From NCBI GenBank assembly GCA_016713535.1, contig JADJOY010000001.1, positions 186,001-250,000 of the forward strand: DNA of 64,000 nucleotides, in the 5' to 3' direction. The stretch comes from Deltaproteobacteria bacterium (lineage in GTDB: Bacteria > JADJOY01). This document shows positions 60,598 through 64,000 of the stretch, piece by piece. The notes beneath the pieces are model-generated. The model was given only the letters and a program-made list of their open reading frames with translations, was not told the DNA's origin and did not search any database. Every line of letters starts with the position of its first letter. Position 1 is the stretch's first letter. The position numbers and the translations under genes were made by a program.

Positions 60598-61151
60598 GAA
60601 CCCCCTGCCCTCCCGACGTTCGTGCGTCGTTCGAACTGAGCTCAGTGCAAGACCCATGCAAGCGGAGACCCGAGACCACTCGGTCATACAAATTGCGGGC
60701 GGCAAAGGCGATTCGTCGTTCCGCAGGCGTGCCCGGCTTGCGGCGCGGTGGAGAAATGTTTCCAGTATCGGTCGTCGGTTGCGCCGCTCGACCCCCGACA
60801 CCGGCAACGCTGTTTCCATCGCTTCGGTTTGTCAGAGAAGAGAGATACTGCGCGGTCAGGCGAGCGATCACCTGAGGTCGTTACTCTCCGGATCGGTACC
60901 CAGCCGAGTTACGGCGACGAGCAGGCTCGCACCGTGGCAGCGCGGGCAAGCCCCAACGGCGCGAGGCTCTGCCGCCTGCATTCCGGGCTGGAGCGCGGAC
61001 GTCGACGGCCTTCCGCAGCCAGAGCTTGCGGCGCGAGGTCGTGACGCATGCCCTGGGGATCGAAGTGCTGTTCGGATTCCCGCGCGGCTGTCGCCCACGC
61101 CGACGGTGAGATCCTGCAGCGCGGGCCGTCAGAAGGCCGACTTCGCAATAC
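60598..61151. other. Intergenic region, nothing recognised
   Basis: 554 bases between the CSLREA gene and tRNA-Asn. Several frames of 70-100 codons exist, but none has a plausible site, composition or family motif. No integrase or attachment repeat was found beside the tRNA. Confidence 0.5.
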
Positions 61152-61227
61152 TGGCTCCCCGGGACGGATTCGAACCGCCGACATGGTGGTTAACAGCCAC
61201 CCGCTCTGCCGACTGAGCTACCGGGGA
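61152..61227 (-). tRNA. tRNA-Asn (GTT)
   Basis: 76-base cloverleaf including encoded CCA (61152-61154). Acceptor stem TCCCCGG/CCGGGGA, D-loop AGCTCAGTCGGCAGAGC, anticodon loop CTGTTAA with anticodon GTT, and T-loop GGTTCGAATCC. Discriminator base G as expected for Asn. Confidence 0.95.
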
Positions 61228-61390
61228 AGGAACCGTGACAGAACCGCCCGAAGATATTGATCGGCGCGGAAGCGTGTCAACCGGCTGCGCGGCGATTCCG
61301 GGGCGCCCGCAGCGAAGTGGATCGAGCGCGCGCGGCGCCTTGGTGCCGGGCCCGCCCGGGTGGTTCAATCCGCGGCGGCGGTGATCGATC

Positions 61391-62062
61391 ATGCGCGGAC
61401 TGGTGACAGGGATGGCGGGGCGAGCGAGCGGGATCGCGGCGGCGCTCGTGGGCGGGCTCTGCGCGGGGGCGCTTGCGGCGGCGGTGGCGTTCGGCGCGGG
61501 ACGCGTGCTGGCACCGGGGGTGGTCGCGCGTGGCGCGGTGCGGGTGCCGGTGCTCGACGGTGTGCCGCTGCTCGACGTCGACAAGGTCCGGGCGGAGGTG
61601 GCGGGCGACGCCGAGCAGGCCGGCACCGCCGGCGCCGCCGCGATCTCGGTGCGGCTGGGCGCTCACTGGAACGAGGTGGTGGTGGAGGCGCGCGCCGCCG
61701 ACGCCGACACCGCGCGTCGGCTCGTGGCCGCGACCCTCGCCCCCGCGCGCGATCGCGCCCAGGGGATGCTCGGCGACGCGCTCGCGCAGGCCGAGAACCT
61801 CGAGACCGTGCTCCTCGAGCGCTTCGACGCGGCCGAGCAGGCGGGCGATGCCCACGCCCGGGCCGACGCCGAGGTGGCGGTGGCCTCGTTCCGGCTCAAG
61901 CGCGATGCGCTGCTCGAGTGGACCACGGGGCTGGTCGACCCGGTGGAGCTGCGCTCGCCCACGGCGGGACCGCTGCGCGCCGGCGCCACCGCCGGCTTGG
62001 TGGCGGCGCTGGTGCTCGGTTTTGCTGGCGCGTTTCGACCTCCGACCGCGCGCCCGTCATGA
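61391..62062 (+). CDS. Wzz-like membrane protein
   Basis: 223 residues. N-terminal helix (about residues 13-38, ASGIAAALVGGLCAGALAAA) and C-terminal helix (about 197-214, AGATAGLVAALVLGFAGAF) flank a periplasmic helical stretch, and a Pro-containing motif PVELRSPTAGPLRA precedes the second helix. This is the two-helix build of Wzz/polysaccharide co-polymerases, but with a periplasmic part much shorter than in O-antigen chain regulators. ATG at 61391. TGA overlaps the next gene's ATG (ATGA), so it is coupled to the HisRS-like gene. Identification rests on topology only. Confidence 0.6.
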   Translation: MRGLVTGMAGRASGIAAALVGGLCAGALAAAVAFGAGRVLAPGVVARGAVRVPVLDGVPLLDVDKVRAEVAGDAEQAGTAGAAAISVRLGAHWNEVVVEARAADADTARRLVAATLAPARDRAQGMLGDALAQAENLETVLLERFDAAEQAGDAHARADAEVAVASFRLKRDALLEWTTGLVDPVELRSPTAGPLRAGATAGLVAALVLGFAGAFRPPTARPS

Positions 62063-63300
62063 CCGAGCTCGATCCCGAAGCGCCGTCCCCGCAGGCCGAT
62101 CCGACCGACACCACCGCCGCCCTCGCGGCGCGCGCCGCGAAGCGCGCCGGGGCGCGTTTCCCCGGCGAGCCCCTCGACCGGCTGCTCGCCGAGCTGGTTC
62201 CCGGTTCGGACCTGAACACGCTGCTGCTCCACGCGTTCCGGCGCCGGGGACGGGCGCGAAGCTTCACCGCGGTGCGCGACCAGCTCGCGCGCCAGCCGTT
62301 GCTCCAGCCGTCGAGCGCCGACGCGCGGCGGATGCACGCGCTGGACGCGGTGGCGTTCGCGGCGGCGAGCGACTTCGACGCGGTCGACCTGGCACCGGTG
62401 CAGCCGCTCGGCACCGCGGCGTGCGTGGGTGTCGATCCCAACAACGTGCTCGCCACCTTGCGCTCGGCGGAGGTGGCCGCCGATCCGACCACGGCGCTGG
62501 CGCTGATCGCCGCCGAGCGACGGCGCGATGCGGCGCGCGGCGTCGACGCACCCACGTTGCGGCTATGCGCGAGCCAGCGCGTGATGCGCCTGCAGCCGGT
62601 CGATCAGCCGGGCTTCACGCCGCACTTCCGGCTCTTCGCGCTCGCCACGGCGGCGCGCTCCGGCGCCGCCCGGTCACCGGACGCGGCGGAGCGGCGCGCG
62701 CTCCTCGAGCAGCTCGACGTGTGGGCGCGGCTCGTGGCGGCGCTGCCGCATGCAGGCTTTCGCGTGAGCGGGATGCGCGTGGTGCTCTCGGACACGCGGC
62801 TGGTCACGGCGTGCTTCGCGCGCGCGGGGATCGACGCCGCCGAGCTCGGCCGAGCGGCGCGCGCGCACCGCCCCGAGGCGGCCGAAGAGGCGCTCGCTCG
62901 TAGCGGTGTCGTGCTGCCGCGCGCCTCGCGCGAGCCCGAGGTGGAGCTCGCGGCGCTCGGCGTCGAGGAGGCGCTCGTGGGTCGCGCGCGCGGGCTCGTC
63001 GACGAGGTGGTCGCCCCGCTTCGCGAGGCTCACCCCGGCGTGGAGGTGAGCTTCGACCTCGCGCGCCTCGAAGGGCTCGACTACTACGTCGGGCCGACGC
63101 TGCGGGTGCTCGTGCAGGTGGCCGGTGGGCTCGATCTGGCGGTCGGCGACGGCGGGGCGCTGCCGTGGCTCGCGGCCCTCCTCTCCGATCGCCGCGAGCG
63201 CTGGGTGACGAGCGCCATCGGCACCGAGCTGCTGGTGAAGCTCGCCGACGGCGGCGGAGTGGGGAGCGCAGGCGCGCGCGCCGCGGAGGTCCGGCCGTGA
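62059..63300 (+). CDS. HisRS/HisZ-like protein (degenerate class II synthetase fold)
   Basis: 413 residues. The motif VSFDLARLEGLDYYVGPTLRV near residue 340 matches the His-A motif of histidyl-tRNA synthetase (RGLDYYTG), and an HFRLFALATAARSG segment before it looks like the HisZ/HisS core. The GGRYD motif after it is replaced by DLAVGDGGALPWL, and no anticodon-binding domain is present, so tRNA charging is unlikely; a regulatory role like HisZ or an unknown amidation/ligation of histidine is conceivable. An N-terminal part of about 120 residues is Ala/Arg-rich. Coupled by ATGA to the Wzz-like gene and by GTGA to the GNAT. Confidence 0.6.
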   Translation: MTELDPEAPSPQADPTDTTAALAARAAKRAGARFPGEPLDRLLAELVPGSDLNTLLLHAFRRRGRARSFTAVRDQLARQPLLQPSSADARRMHALDAVAFAAASDFDAVDLAPVQPLGTAACVGVDPNNVLATLRSAEVAADPTTALALIAAERRRDAARGVDAPTLRLCASQRVMRLQPVDQPGFTPHFRLFALATAARSGAARSPDAAERRALLEQLDVWARLVAALPHAGFRVSGMRVVLSDTRLVTACFARAGIDAAELGRAARAHRPEAAEEALARSGVVLPRASREPEVELAALGVEEALVGRARGLVDEVVAPLREAHPGVEVSFDLARLEGLDYYVGPTLRVLVQVAGGLDLAVGDGGALPWLAALLSDRRERWVTSAIGTELLVKLADGGGVGSAGARAAEVRP

Positions 63301-63821
63301 GGATCGAGCTGGACGGTGGGATGGTGCTGCGCTCGTGGGAGGTGCGCGACGTGGACGCCCTCGCGCGCCACGCCAACGACCGCGAGGTGTGGCTCAACCT
63401 GCGCGATCGCTTTCCCCACCCGTACACCCGCGAGGACGCGCGACGCTGGATCGCGCTGTGCGCCGACGAGCCCCTTCACTCGACCCACCTGGCGATCGAG
63501 GTCGACGGGAGCGCGGTGGGCGCGGTGGGCTTCGACCGCCTGCAGGACGTCCATCGTCTGACCGCCGAGATCGGCTACTGGCTGGGGCGGGCGGTGTGGG
63601 GGCGGGGGATCGCGACCCGCGCGCTCGCCGCGGCGACGCGCCACGCGTTCGAGCGCCATGACCTCGAGCGCCTCGAGGCGGCGGTCTTCGAGTGGAACCC
63701 GGCCTCGGCGCGGGTGCTCGAGAAGGCGGGCTACGAGCGGGAGGGGCGGCTGCGCCGGTTCGTGCTCAAGGACGGTCGCCTCGGCGACGCGCTCCTGTAC
63801 GCGCGGCTGCGCGAGCGGTGA
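63297..63821 (+). CDS. GNAT-family N-acetyltransferase (RimJ/RimL-like)
   Basis: 174 residues. The GNAT core is clear: LRSWEVRDVDALARHANDRE at the N-terminus, then GYWLGRAVWGRGIATRAL (acetyl-CoA pyrophosphate loop, G-R-G-I-A), and EWNPASARVLEKAGYEREG followed by DALLYARLRER at the C-terminus. This is the typical RimJ/RimL subgroup that acetylates N-terminal or small-molecule amines. GTG start overlaps the previous stop (GTGA). It closes the three-gene unit. Confidence 0.88.
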   Translation: MRIELDGGMVLRSWEVRDVDALARHANDREVWLNLRDRFPHPYTREDARRWIALCADEPLHSTHLAIEVDGSAVGAVGFDRLQDVHRLTAEIGYWLGRAVWGRGIATRALAAATRHAFERHDLERLEAAVFEWNPASARVLEKAGYEREGRLRRFVLKDGRLGDALLYARLRER

Positions 63822-63882
63822 TCCAGCAGCCCGCCCGCGAGGCGGGGCGTGCGGGGGGCGATAGCGCGCGCCGATTCGGACG

Positions 63883-63927
63883 GACGGCCTCCCGGCCGTC
63901 CGCGGGCGGCCCGCCGGGAGGCGGGCG
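63883..63927. terminator. Two successive GC hairpins
   Basis: GGACGGCC-tccc-GGCCGTCC (63883-63902) then GCCCGCC-ggga-GGCGGGC (63910-63927). The two loops (TCCC and GGGA) are complementary, which would let them pair. Located 60 bases after the GNAT stop; a short TTTT follows at about 63938-63941. Confidence 0.5.
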
Positions 63928-64000
63928 CTCCGAGGATTTTCGATCGCACGACGTCGCCTGGGAGCGCCGCTGGCGTGTCCGCGACCTCACGCCTTCTGCG

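Noticed and set aside
60748-61044. 98-codon frame between the CSLREA gene and tRNA-Asn
   Set aside because: No convincing ribosome site or family motif and a competing frame on the other strand with similar statistics.
61152-61227. tRNA-Asn as a genomic-island attachment site
   Set aside because: No duplicated 3' tRNA end or integrase was found on either side within the window.

Overview
The window is very GC-rich and densely packed, with short spacers, frequent GTG starts and many 4-base stop/start overlaps. Gene content (acyl-CoA dehydrogenases, thiolases, MaoC hydratases, SDRs, sulfatases, an ERG4/ERG24-type sterol reductase, secreted beta-helix/CSLREA proteins, a periplasmic catalase-peroxidase) suggests a high-GC aerobic bacterium, plausibly Myxococcota or a related deltaproteobacterial lineage. 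The taxonomy is inference; no rRNA or marker gene is present.

1-2.7 kb holds fragments of a fatty-acid/CoA-ester set: a truncated acyl-CoA dehydrogenase, a crotonase and an SDR. 3.0-10.2 kb (minus strand) is the most coherent block. It is a seven-gene operon whose composition matches the actinobacterial igr (cholesterol C3 side-chain) operon: two dissimilar acyl-CoA dehydrogenases (ChsE2/ChsE1-like), a MaoC-DUF35 fusion (ChsH2-like), a stand-alone MaoC (ChsH1-like), a cysteine-less thiolase-fold aldolase (Ltp2-like), a classical thiolase and an SDR. The divergent control region upstream carries two perfect palindromes that match the KstR operator consensus TnnAACnnGTTnnA.

10.7-27.4 kb contains seven paralogous phytoene-desaturase/CrtI-like FAD oxidoreductases, five on the plus strand and two on the minus strand. 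Between them lie a ferritin-like four-helix protein, a SAM methyltransferase, an acetoacetate-decarboxylase-like protein and a second pair of acyl-CoA dehydrogenases. The array starts beside one of the KstR-like sites, so co-regulation with the sterol-type operon is plausible. Its substrate is unknown, and it is the best candidate here for an undescribed pathway.

27.6-44.2 kb holds signalling and envelope genes: an FGE-domain protein with a membrane partner, a GGDEF cyclase, an AraC regulator divergent from an RND/MMPL transporter, a membrane sulfatase-like hydrolase, a cupin/dienelactone-hydrolase pair divergent from a GlxA-like regulator, and an MFS exporter divergent from a LysR regulator. 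44.5-48.2 kb has the sterol-reductase-like membrane protein and a secreted KatG. 49.5-52.2 kb is a gene graveyard: two decayed copies of a small-protein/nucleotidyltransferase pair plus an FGE fragment, split by a propeller-like lipoprotein gene. 52.2-60.6 kb has an FGE-dependent type arylsulfatase, a UGT-like glycosyltransferase and secreted beta-helix/CSLREA proteins. A tRNA-Asn and a Wzz-like / HisRS-like / GNAT operon close the window.

At least ten otherwise good genes are broken by single-base indels, several in G/C homopolymers. This looks more like residual assembly error than biology; frameshifted genes are therefore reported as one CDS over the whole span. REP-like palindromes with a CGGAG loop recur in several intergenic gaps and at one gene end.
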